A stretch of DNA of 11,465 bases from the NCBI GenBank assembly GCA_031264825.1, contig JAISDL010000057.1:1-11465 (forward strand), given 5' to 3'. Origin of the DNA: Accumulibacter sp. (GTDB taxonomy: Bacteria > Pseudomonadota > Gammaproteobacteria > Burkholderiales > Rhodocyclaceae). Of the stretch, positions 5,856 through 11,465 are shown one piece after another. Each line of letters begins with the position of its first letter. Within the stretch, counting starts at the first letter, position 1. The position numbers and the translations under genes were made by a program. A model generated the notes under the pieces. That model ran no database searches. It was not told where the DNA came from and saw nothing but the letters and a program-made list of their open reading frames with translations.

Positions 5856-5884
5856 GGTAGGGCTGAGGAACGAAGCCCAACGTA
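5856..5884. repeat. Intergenic inverted repeat GGGCT...AGCCC
   Basis: GGGCT (5860-5864) pairs with AGCCC (5874-5878) around GAGGAACGA, embedded in GGTAGGGCTGAGG and AGCCCAACGTAAGGT. It resembles the widespread 'GTTGGGCTTCGTTCCTCAGCCC' type of bacterial dispersed repeat (recalled, not searched). The spacer 5742-6124 holds this repeat, two further hairpins and no convincing gene. Confidence 0.45.
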
Positions 5885-5941
5885 AGGTAAAATGACCGAA
5901 TGAGAACCGCTGGGCGAAGCGATGTGGTACGGATTCCCAAC

Positions 5942-5963
5942 TTTCCCCCTGACAAGGGGGAAA
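5942..5963. repeat. Hairpin TTTCCCCCT-GACA-AGGGGGAAA
   Basis: A perfect 9-bp stem with a 4-base GACA loop, followed by ATGAAGGGGGTT. The downstream GGGGG could pair with the same C-run, giving two alternative folds. It is probably a dispersed repeat; no adjacent gene is oriented to use it as a terminator. Confidence 0.5.
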
Positions 5964-6017
5964 TGAAGGGGGTTATCGGTACTTCAGCCAACCCGCAGAG
6001 GTCGGGATAAGTGCGTA

Positions 6018-6037
6018 GGGCACGGCGCGCCGTGCCC
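6018..6037. repeat. Perfect 20-bp GC palindrome, REP-like
   Basis: Left arm GGGCACGGCG and right arm CGCCGTGCCC form a spacer-free palindrome. With one bulged C it extends to GTAGGG...CCCCTAC. This matches the common 'TGTAGGGGCACGGC...GCCGTGCCCCTACA' repeat type of many bacterial genomes (recalled). A regulatory role is not indicated. Confidence 0.55.
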
Positions 6038-6124
6038 CTACAAGATCGCGCGTATCTGTCCTGTATGTCGTCTACACGATGAGATGCGATGAGTGTATTC
6101 GTCTGATGTCTGCGAGAAAAGCCA

Positions 6125-6319
6125 ATGGAACCGAGCGAAAGCAATACCGTGACCTTGATTCTTGATCTGGAGAACCCGCCGCCGCTGTCGGATGAGCAGC
6201 GGGCGAGGCTGACCGCACTGGCGGCGATGCCGGATGAACGAATCGACTACAGCGACGCGCCTTACGAGCCGGACGCCGCCCGCGCGCGCCGTCAAGGCTT
6301 GATGAAGTGTTCCCGGTAG
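6125..6319 (+). pseudogene. BrnA-like antitoxin remnant (C-terminus missing)
   Basis: A 64-residue frame whose middle, NPPPLSDEQRARLTALAAMP followed by DERIDYSDAPYEPD, resembles the N-terminal half of BrnA/CopG-type antitoxins ('NPPPLT..Q.AEL.ALA.MPD.EIDYSDIP'). The DNA-binding ribbon-helix-helix half that normally follows is absent. The last ten codons run antisense into the 3' end of orn, and the frame stops there. No toxin gene (brnT-like) is visible nearby and the ribosome site is poor. I read it as the stub of a former toxin-antitoxin module cut off by the orn end. A short expressed peptide cannot be excluded. Confidence 0.4.
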
Positions 6320-6837
6320 TACTTCAGTTCCTCGATTGATTCGCGGACATCCGCGAGCGCGGTGTGATTGGCCGTTTTCGTGAAACCCTTGGCGACTTCG
6401 GGTTTCCAGCGTTTGCAGAGTTCTTTGAGCGTACTCACGTCGAGGTTGCGGTAGTGGAACCAGGATTCCAGCGTCGGCATGTAGCGCGTCATGAAACGGC
6501 GGTCCTGACCGATCGAGTTGCCGCACATCGGCGATACGCCCGGCGGCGCGTAGGACTTCACGAAAGAGAGCGCTTTCGCCTCGACGGCGGCCTCGTCGAG
6601 CGTCGAAGCCTTGACCTTGTCGATGAGGCCGGAGCGACCGTGCGTCCCCTTGTTCCACGCGTCCATCGCGTCGAGCAGGGCGTCGGTCTGGTGGACGACC
6701 CAGACGGGCGACTCGGCGATAATATTCAGATTGCCGTCGGTGATGATCATCGCCAGCTCGATGATGCGCTCGCGTTCGGGGTCGAGGCCGGTCATTTCCA
6801 TGTCCAGCCAAACGAGATGATTTGCGTCCTGTGCCAT
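6292..6837 (-). CDS. orn: Oligoribonuclease (DEDDh 3'-5' exonuclease)
   Basis: A 181-residue cytosolic enzyme that degrades 2-5 nt RNA products, including the pGpG product of c-di-GMP breakdown; it is often essential in proteobacteria. Catalytic DEDDh residues are at D12 and E14 (LVWLDMEMTGLDPE), D112 (GNSIGQDRRFM), H158 and D163 (NHTALADVRESI), exactly the E. coli numbering and length. The ATG lies 45 bases from the divergent M48 start. The frame remains open for 77 more codons upstream, but homology begins here. The 3' end overlaps the convergent BrnA-like remnant by 28 bases. Confidence 0.96.
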   Translation of the reverse strand: MAQDANHLVWLDMEMTGLDPERERIIELAMIITDGNLNIIAESPVWVVHQTDALLDAMDAWNKGTHGRSGLIDKVKASTLDEAAVEAKALSFVKSYAPPGVSPMCGNSIGQDRRFMTRYMPTLESWFHYRNLDVSTLKELCKRWKPEVAKGFTKTANHTALADVRESIEELKYYREHFIKP

Positions 6838-6881
6838 ATAATGCGTCCGGTTTGGAAATTTTCTTATTTTGTCACAATTCG

Positions 6882-8144
6882 ATGCCGGCTTTATTTTCCG
6901 TAATCTTTCTTTGCGCGTTTTTTTTGAAGATTTCGCTGCGCCTCTGGCTCGCGTGGCGACAGATACGCCACGTCGCCGCGCACCGCGCCGAAGTCCCCGA
7001 AGCCTTCGCCGGACGCATCCGCCTCGCGTCGCACCAGCGTGCCGCCGACTATTGCATCGCCCGGACAAAGCTCGGAGCGATCGGGCTATTCATCGACGCC
7101 GCGCTGCTCCTCGCGCTGACCTACGGCGGCGGATTGCAGGCGATGCACGAATTCCTGTCCGCGTGCCTCGACGGCGCGTTCTACAGCGTCGCGCTTGTCG
7201 CTCTCGTGGCGCTCGTTTCCGAACTCGTCGACCTTCCGCTCGCGCTTTACGCGCAGTTCGTCGTCGAGCAAAAATTCGGCTTCAACCGGATGTCGCTCAA
7301 GCTCTTTTTCGTCGACCTCGCAAAGCAGACGGTCGTCGGCGCGCTCATCGGCGTTCCGGTACTCCTCGTTGCGATCCACTTCATCGAAACGCGAAGCGCC
7401 GCGTGGTGGGTTTACACCTGGCTGTTCTGGTGTGCGTTCAACGTCCTGATTCTCTTCCTCTATCCCTTGTGGATCGCGCCGCTTTTCAACACCTTCGCGC
7501 CGCTCGAAGACGCACCGCTCAAGGCGAGGATCGAAGCGCTCCTCGACCGCTGCGGATTTGCCGCGTCGGGGCTTTTCGTCATGGACGGTTCGAAGCGCTC
7601 GGCCCACGGCAACGCGTACTTCACGGGCTTCGGAAAAACCAAGCGCATCGTTTTCTTCGACACGCTTTTGAAACGGCTCGACGCTTCCGGCGTCGAGGCC
7701 GTCCTCGCGCACGAACTCGGTCACTTCAAATACAAGCACGTCGTCAAGCGTATCGCTTTGCTCTTTGCCGTCTCGCTCGCGTTTTTCGCGCTCTTCGGGC
7801 GCCTGATCGACGCCGAATGGTTTTATCGCGGCCTCGGCGTCGAAGCGTCCGGCGCGGCGCTCGCGCTGATCCTCTTTTTTCTGACGCTGCCGGTTTTCAT
7901 CTTCCCGCTGTCGCCGCTGATGAATTTCGCTTCGCGCCGCGACGAATTCGAAGCCGACCGCTACGCGACTGAGCATTCGGAGGAGGGCGCTCTGGCGGAC
8001 GCGCTCGTCCGCATTTACGACGACAACGCCTCGACGCTGACGCCGGATCCGCTCCACTCGCTGTTCTACGATTCGCACCCGCCCGCGTATATCCGCATCC
8101 GCCGGCTTGCGGGGTGTGCGGGACCTGCGGGGCGCACGAATTGA
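6882..8144 (+). CDS. M48-family membrane zinc metalloprotease (Ste24-like)
   Basis: A 420-residue integral membrane protease resembling CAAX prenyl protease 1/Ste24. An N-terminal M48_N region (about 1-205) contains several hydrophobic segments (1-20, 64-82, 100-118, 150-168, 175-195). The conserved LFNTFAPLED is at 201-210, catalytic HELGH at 277-281, and EFEAD (355-359) provides the third zinc ligand. NASTLTPDPLHSLFYDSHPP at 382-401 is typical of the family. Bacterial members probably act in membrane protein quality control, since prenylated substrates are lacking. The ATG at 6882 was chosen over a TTG 20 codons earlier because homology begins there and the earlier start would lie inside orn; no clear ribosome site is seen. 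It overlaps or abuts rsgA, and the orn-M48-rsgA order is a familiar betaproteobacterial cluster. Confidence 0.93.
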   Translation: MPALFSVIFLCAFFLKISLRLWLAWRQIRHVAAHRAEVPEAFAGRIRLASHQRAADYCIARTKLGAIGLFIDAALLLALTYGGGLQAMHEFLSACLDGAFYSVALVALVALVSELVDLPLALYAQFVVEQKFGFNRMSLKLFFVDLAKQTVVGALIGVPVLLVAIHFIETRSAAWWVYTWLFWCAFNVLILFLYPLWIAPLFNTFAPLEDAPLKARIEALLDRCGFAASGLFVMDGSKRSAHGNAYFTGFGKTKRIVFFDTLLKRLDASGVEAVLAHELGHFKYKHVVKRIALLFAVSLAFFALFGRLIDAEWFYRGLGVEASGAALALILFFLTLPVFIFPLSPLMNFASRRDEFEADRYATEHSEEGALADALVRIYDDNASTLTPDPLHSLFYDSHPPAYIRIRRLAGCAGPAGRTN

Positions 8145-9010
8145 AAGCCGAAGGGGTCGTCGTCGCCACGCACGGACGGCATTACCGCGTCGAATTTTCC
8201 GACGGTGAAACGCGCCTGTGCTTTCCCCGTGGTAAAAAGAGCGAAATCGCCTGCGGCGACCGCGTTACGGTCGAATGCGACGACGGAATCCACGCGGGCG
8301 GCGGTGTCATCGAAAAAGTCGGCGCGCGCGATACCTTGCTCTACCGCTCGAACGCCTTCCGAAAAAAACTGATCGCGGCGAACCTCGACCAGCTCATCGT
8401 CCTGGTCGCGGCCGAACCTAGCTTTTCGGTCGAACTCGTGACGCGCTGCCTTGTCGCCGCCGAAGACCAGCGGATCGAAACGCTGATCGTCCTCAACAAA
8501 CGCGACCTCGCCGACAAGTTCGCCGCCGCGCTCTCCCGGCTCGAAGCCTTCCGCCGCGCCGCGTACCGCATCGTTCCGCTCTCGGCGATCCGCGGCGCGG
8601 AGGAAATGCGACCGTACCTCGCCGGCCGTTCGAGCCTTCTCGTCGGCCAGTCGGGCATGGGCAAAACGACGCTGATCAACGCGCTGTTTCCAGAAGCGAA
8701 CGCTGCGACGCGAGAAATTTCGGACGCGCTCGATTCGGGTCGGCACACGACGACTTTCTCGGCGCTCTACCGCCTCGACGCCGCCTCGTCGCTGATCGAT
8801 TCGCCGGGTTTGCAGGATTTCGGGCTGAAACATCTGAGTTTCGGAGACGTCGAGCGCGCCTTCCCTGACTTTTCGCCCTTTGTCAGGGAATGTCGCTTTC
8901 ACGACTGCCGTCACGACCGTGAGCCGGACTGCGCGATCCGCGCCGCGCTCGAACGCGGTGAAATCGCCGAAGAGCGCTACGCCGCGTTCCGGTCGATCGT
9001 GAACGACTGA
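8114..9010 (+). CDS. rsgA: Ribosome small-subunit biogenesis GTPase RsgA
   Basis: A circularly permuted GTPase that acts in late 30S subunit maturation. Order of motifs: OB-fold (about 12-70), G4 NKRD (128-131), G5-like PLSA (155-158), G1 GQSGMGKTT (178-186), G2 in the HTTTF switch (211-215), G3 DSPG (229-232). A C-terminal zinc finger has C260, C265, H267 and C273 (C-x4-C-x-H-x5-C as in E. coli). The start is uncertain. GTG at 8114 overlaps the M48 gene by 31 bases and gives MCGTCGAHELKAEG. TTG at 8141 overlaps its stop by 4 bases (TTGA) and gives a more usual N-terminus. Neither has a strong ribosome site. Translation is probably coupled to the M48 gene. All functional motifs are present. 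Confidence 0.95.
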   Translation: MCGTCGAHELKAEGVVVATHGRHYRVEFSDGETRLCFPRGKKSEIACGDRVTVECDDGIHAGGGVIEKVGARDTLLYRSNAFRKKLIAANLDQLIVLVAAEPSFSVELVTRCLVAAEDQRIETLIVLNKRDLADKFAAALSRLEAFRRAAYRIVPLSAIRGAEEMRPYLAGRSSLLVGQSGMGKTTLINALFPEANAATREISDALDSGRHTTTFSALYRLDAASSLIDSPGLQDFGLKHLSFGDVERAFPDFSPFVRECRFHDCRHDREPDCAIRAALERGEIAEERYAAFRSIVND

Positions 9011-9093
9011 TTTCGATGCCGTCAGGGTAGTGCAGGCGCTTCGAAACATGAAAATTTCGACTCGCAACTCGAATCGACCCCCCGTTCGGATTC

Positions 9094-9099
9094 TATAAT
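9094..9099 (+). promoter_or_regulatory. Possible -10 box (TATAAT) upstream of the AlbA_2 gene
   Basis: A consensus TATAAT lies about 170 bases upstream of the ATG at 9272, with no convincing -35. The 261-base spacer 9011-9271 shows no gene I can support. A frame with no stop from 9052 to 9255 lacks a usable early start. Just before the gene a 6-codon frame (9252-9272, preceded by GGGAG at about 9239) ends in TGATG, overlapping the gene's ATG by one base. Confidence 0.3.
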
Positions 9100-9271
9100 C
9101 ATCTTGCCGGACGTGTCGCATTCGTCCAAGATATCGGTTTGCTGGGATGGAAGGCGCGCTTTCTGTATCAGGTGTGTCGTAATGGCTCGGCGGTGAGCAT
9201 CATCAGGGCGAAAGGCGTGGGGCGCTCCGTCCTCTTGAGGGAGAAGATGAAATGAACGAGGTTCCGCATTG

Positions 9272-10957
9272 ATGCAAAATCCATTCGACACGCAAGCTTT
9301 GGACGCGCTGCTCGCTTCCGGTGAATGGACCGGCGTAGAGTTCAAGGCGGCGCGCGGCGCCCTGCCGAAGTCCGCGTTTGAGGCGGTTTCCGCCTTTGCC
9401 AATACGCGAGGAGGCTGGCTGGTGCTCGGCGTCGCGCAACACGGCGAGAACTTTGAAGTCTGCGGCGTGACCGACCCGGACAAACTGCAAAACGATTTTC
9501 TTTCCGTGCTTCACGCCGACGCTAAAGTGAATCACGATGTGGGAATAACGGCGCATCGACAGCAGCGCGACGGCAAAACCGTGCTGGCTTTCCATATCGC
9601 CGAGAATCCGCGCACACGCAAACCGGTTTATCTGGATGGCGACATCCGACGAACCTTCATCCGCAAAGGCGGCGGTAACTACCGGGCGCAGGCGCATGAA
9701 ATCGAGCGGATGCTACGCGATGCCACGGCCGACCGTTGGGATGGGCAGCCATTCACCCGCGTCGATCTGGCCGAGGCTTTGCACAGCGGTAGTCTGAAGT
9801 GGTATCGGGATCGTTTTCATGCCGACAATCCGGGTTTCGACGTGGAGCAGCCGCATCACGAATTCCTCTATGAGTGGGGCTACATCGTCAAAGACGGCAG
9901 GCAACGCTGGCCCACCCGTGCTTGCGTGGCGTTGTTCGGCTCGCTGCGTGGCGTACGCAATCTGTTGCCGCGCCCGGTTCTGGATTTGCGATTTCTCGGC
10001 TATGGCAGCAAGGAGGATATGCCGGAAACGCGCTGGATCGACCGGCTGGTGTGTGAGGAAAACATCATCCAGAGTTGGCGGCAGTTACTGGCCAAATACC
10101 TGTTTTTCATGCCCAAGACGTTTCGGGATATCGATCCGGCGACACTGGAGCGGCGGGATGCGCCTGCGGGTTTCCGCGTGTTCCGCGAAGCGGCGGTCAA
10201 CCTGTTGATCCATCAGGATTACGGCGATCATTCGCGCAAGGCCGTCATTCAATTTTTCACCGACGGTATCCAGCTATGGAACCCCGGCGACAGTTTCGGT
10301 AGCGAAGAGCTTCTATTGGAACCCGGTGAAAAAGAAGTCCGCAACCCGGCCATTGCGATGGCTTTGCGCCGCATCGACATGTGCGAACAGGCCGGTACAG
10401 GCTTGCGCATGATGCGCCGAGAATGGCGAGCGCTGGGTTACGCGGCTCCTGTGTATCACAATGACCGGGTACACAAAGCCTTCGAGATGTTTTTGCCCGA
10501 TGCGTCGCGGGTGATTTGGACAGAGGCGGAGGAAATCAAAGCACCTCCGCCAGTCGTCGACCCAGTCGTCGACCCAGTCACCGACCCAGTCGACCCAGTC
10601 ACCGACCCAGTCGACCCAGTCACCGACCCGGTCACCGACCCAGTCACCGACCCAGTCACCGACCCAGTCGAACCAGTCACCGACCCAGTCGAACCAGTCA
10701 CCGACCCGGTTTATCAACTCCTGTATGCTTTGGCGAACGGCCCACTGTCGCCGTCGGCTGCGCAGAAAGCTGTGGGGTTGAAGCATCGTCCGACCTTCCG
10801 TGCCAACTATCTCTATCCGGCCCTGGATGCCGGTCTGGTCGAAATGACCTTGCCGCATACGCCCAACAGCCGTTTGCAGAAATACCGGCTGACCGAAGCG
10901 GGTTTGAGTCGGCAAGCGTCGATGACGCGCCAACGAAGCGACGCCGACAGAGAGTGA
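9272..10957 (+). CDS. AlbA_2 (Schlafen-type) putative ATP-binding protein with DPV-repeat linker
   Basis: A 561-residue protein. Residues about 10-130 form an AlbA_2/Schlafen domain (TGVEFKAARGALPKSAFEAV, then SAFANTRGGWLVLGV). Residues about 300-395 resemble the GHKL-like HATPase_c_4 domain (FREAAVNLLIHQDYG, GIQLWNPGDSFG, RNPAIAMALRRIDMCEQAGTGLRMM). A linker at about 427-480 holds 14 tandem DPV/EPV units. A C-terminal winged-helix domain (about 481-545) includes GLKHRPTFRANYLYPALDAG and LVEMTLPHTPNSRLQKYRLT. Such proteins are usually annotated as transcriptional regulators or putative DNA-binding ATPases, and some members sit in defence islands; the function here is not known. The ATG at 9272 was chosen over the TTG one codon earlier. 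It stands alone between rsgA and ribF, which looks like an accessory insertion. I cannot tell whether the AlbA_2 domain keeps nuclease residues. Confidence 0.85.
   Translation: MQNPFDTQALDALLASGEWTGVEFKAARGALPKSAFEAVSAFANTRGGWLVLGVAQHGENFEVCGVTDPDKLQNDFLSVLHADAKVNHDVGITAHRQQRDGKTVLAFHIAENPRTRKPVYLDGDIRRTFIRKGGGNYRAQAHEIERMLRDATADRWDGQPFTRVDLAEALHSGSLKWYRDRFHADNPGFDVEQPHHEFLYEWGYIVKDGRQRWPTRACVALFGSLRGVRNLLPRPVLDLRFLGYGSKEDMPETRWIDRLVCEENIIQSWRQLLAKYLFFMPKTFRDIDPATLERRDAPAGFRVFREAAVNLLIHQDYGDHSRKAVIQFFTDGIQLWNPGDSFGSEELLLEPGEKEVRNPAIAMALRRIDMCEQAGTGLRMMRREWRALGYAAPVYHNDRVHKAFEMFLPDASRVIWTEAEEIKAPPPVVDPVVDPVTDPVDPVTDPVDPVTDPVTDPVTDPVTDPVEPVTDPVEPVTDPVYQLLYALANGPLSPSAAQKAVGLKHRPTFRANYLYPALDAGLVEMTLPHTPNSRLQKYRLTEAGLSRQASMTRQRSDADRE
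10550..10710 (+). repeat. In-frame tandem repeat encoding DPV/TDPV
   Basis: Units of 9 bases (GACCCAGTC) and 12 bases (ACCGACCCAGTC), with GAA and CCGGTC variants, encode V-DPV-V-DPV then mixed TDPV, DPV and EPV: 14 units in all. Every unit is a multiple of three, so copy-number change keeps the frame. All other frames also stay open through the array, which creates false ORFs on both strands. Near-identity at DNA level indicates recent expansion or homogenisation. Confidence 0.9.
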
Positions 10958-11047
10958 GTTCCGTGTATCCCGTCTTCGGCGCGGGGCCTCGTCGTTTTAC
11001 GGCGCGCCACCATGCTGTCCTCGACAAATTTCACAAATTTCCGTTCT

Positions 11048-11077
11048 TTGAGTCATTGGTCGGCGAGACGCTATAAT
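11048..11077 (+). promoter_or_regulatory. Predicted sigma70-type promoter of ribF
   Basis: TTGAGT (11048-11053) and consensus TATAAT (11072-11077) are 18 bases apart. Transcription would start near 11084, leaving a leader of about 54 bases. That leader contains a GC-rich CGCGGCCCGC...GCGCGGCC stretch with limited pairing. It is too short for an FMN riboswitch, and I see none of that element's conserved blocks. Confidence 0.6.
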
Positions 11078-11137
11078 TCCAAACTTTTCCTTTCAAAAGC
11101 AAAAACGCGGCCCGCAAGGCGCGGCCTTGAATTCGTC

Positions 11138-11465
11138 ATGCTCGTTTACCGTGGTTTTCCTTCGGCGCCCTCTGGAAGGGTGGCGCTGACCATCGGCAAT
11201 TTCGACGGCGTCCACGTCGGGCACCGCGCCGTGCTCGCGCGGCTCGTCGCGGCGGCGAAGGCGCGGGGGCTGACTTCGGCGGTGCTGACTTTCGAGCCGC
11301 ACCCGCGCGAATTCTTTGCACGCGGCGCTTCCCCGGCGCGGCTTTCGACCCTGCGTGAAAAACTCGAACGCATCGCCGCCGAGGGCGTCGAGCAGACCTT
11401 CGTCTGCCGCTTCGACCGCCGCTTCGCCGCGCTTTCGGCCGAGGACTTCATCGACCGCATCCTGG
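11138..11465 (+). CDS. ribF: Bifunctional riboflavin kinase/FAD synthetase RibF, N-terminal part
   Basis: 109 codons are visible before the window ends; the full protein is usually about 300-330 residues. The FAD synthetase (nucleotidyltransferase) domain is seen in ALTIGNFDGVHVGHRAVL (about residues 16-33), with the GNFDGVHxGH adenylylation motif, then VLTFEPHPREFF (55-66) and LSTLREKLERIAAEGVEQTF (74-93). It continues DRRFAALSAEDFIDRIL. The missing C-terminal half would be the riboflavin kinase. The enzyme makes FMN and FAD in the cytosol. The ATG follows a weak ribosome site; the start agrees with the family (MLVYRG-like). ileS and lspA commonly follow in proteobacteria but lie outside the window. 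Confidence 0.95.
   Translation, partial: MLVYRGFPSAPSGRVALTIGNFDGVHVGHRAVLARLVAAAKARGLTSAVLTFEPHPREFFARGASPARLSTLREKLERIAAEGVEQTFVCRFDRRFAALSAEDFIDRIL

Noticed and set aside
4725..5885. A 386-residue plus-strand open frame opposite murJ
   Set aside because: Extremely rich in charged residues (R, E, D) with no recognisable domain. It is the antisense shadow of murJ, whose helices and conserved residues are clear.
7086..8078. A 330-residue minus-strand open frame opposite the M48 gene
   Set aside because: Highly charged, no motif, and fully explained as the shadow of a GC-rich gene with an intact HELGH protease on the other strand.
8066..9121. A 351-residue minus-strand open frame opposite rsgA
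   Set aside because: RsgA on the plus strand has every GTPase motif; the reverse frame has none and spans the M48-rsgA junction.
9052..9255. A possible small gene (about 67 codons) upstream of the AlbA_2 gene
   Set aside because: No ATG or early GTG start, no recognisable similarity, and it contains the TATAAT box; not enough to call a gene.
10313..10933. Open frames of VGDW or RPSH repeats over the DPV array
   Set aside because: All frames stay open through a repeat whose unit is a multiple of three. Only the DPV frame continues into conserved domains on both sides.
11100..11130. Intrinsic terminator in the GC-rich stretch before ribF
   Set aside because: The stem needs a bulge, is about 6 bp, and the T-run lies on the minus strand where no gene upstream would use it.
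11084..11137. FMN riboswitch in the ribF leader
   Set aside because: The leader is about 54 bases, far shorter than an FMN riboswitch, and none of its conserved blocks are seen.

Overview
The window looks like the chromosome of a GC-rich Betaproteobacterium or a close relative. The basis is gene content and order recalled from known genomes: surE-pcm overlapping in one operon, a MurJ whose known functional positions match E. coli numbering, orn next to a Ste24-like M48 protease next to rsgA, and a RibF that starts in the proteobacterial style. No search was possible, so the genus is open. Housekeeping genes are interleaved with accessory and defence-like genes and with several families of short intergenic repeats.

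Layout. (1) 1-2346 is an accessory block. It holds a CTGTCTCC-type repeat, a Phd/YefM antitoxin with its own operator, the 40-codon stump of the partner Doc (Fic-fold) toxin, and a convergent two-gene RloA/RloB operon (ABC-type ATPase plus TOPRIM-like protein, the AbiL/RloAB kind of predicted phage defence). A perfect 30-bp palindrome lies on the predicted rloA promoter. (2) 2420-3819 is the minus-strand surE-pcm damage-repair pair with a 4-base overlap. (3) 3820-4178 is a non-coding patchwork of repeats and hairpins, including an imperfect three-block hairpin that may end murJ transcription. (4) 4179-5741 is murJ (lipid II flippase, minus strand). Its last dozen codons appear to come from the CTGTCTCC repeat. 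(5) 5742-6124 is another repeat-rich spacer with no convincing gene, followed by a short BrnA-like antitoxin remnant that overlaps the end of orn. (6) 6292-9010 holds orn (minus) and, divergently, an M48 membrane protease overlapping rsgA (plus). (7) 9272-10957 is an AlbA_2/Schlafen-type putative ATP-binding regulator with a striking DPV/TDPV tandem-repeat linker. (8) 11138 to the end is the start of ribF behind a good sigma70-type promoter.

The core genes serve RNA turnover (orn), ribosome assembly (rsgA), envelope synthesis (murJ), protein repair (pcm), nucleotide metabolism (surE) and flavin synthesis (ribF). The accessory genes suggest repeated gain and decay of defence and toxin-antitoxin modules at the edges of these operons: one toxin is truncated, one antitoxin is truncated, and the RloAB pair looks intact. 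The best candidates for new biology are the palindrome-controlled RloAB operon placed against a broken Phd-Doc module, and the repeat-linker AlbA_2 protein. Both belong to recognisable families, so novelty would lie in arrangement and regulation rather than in fold.
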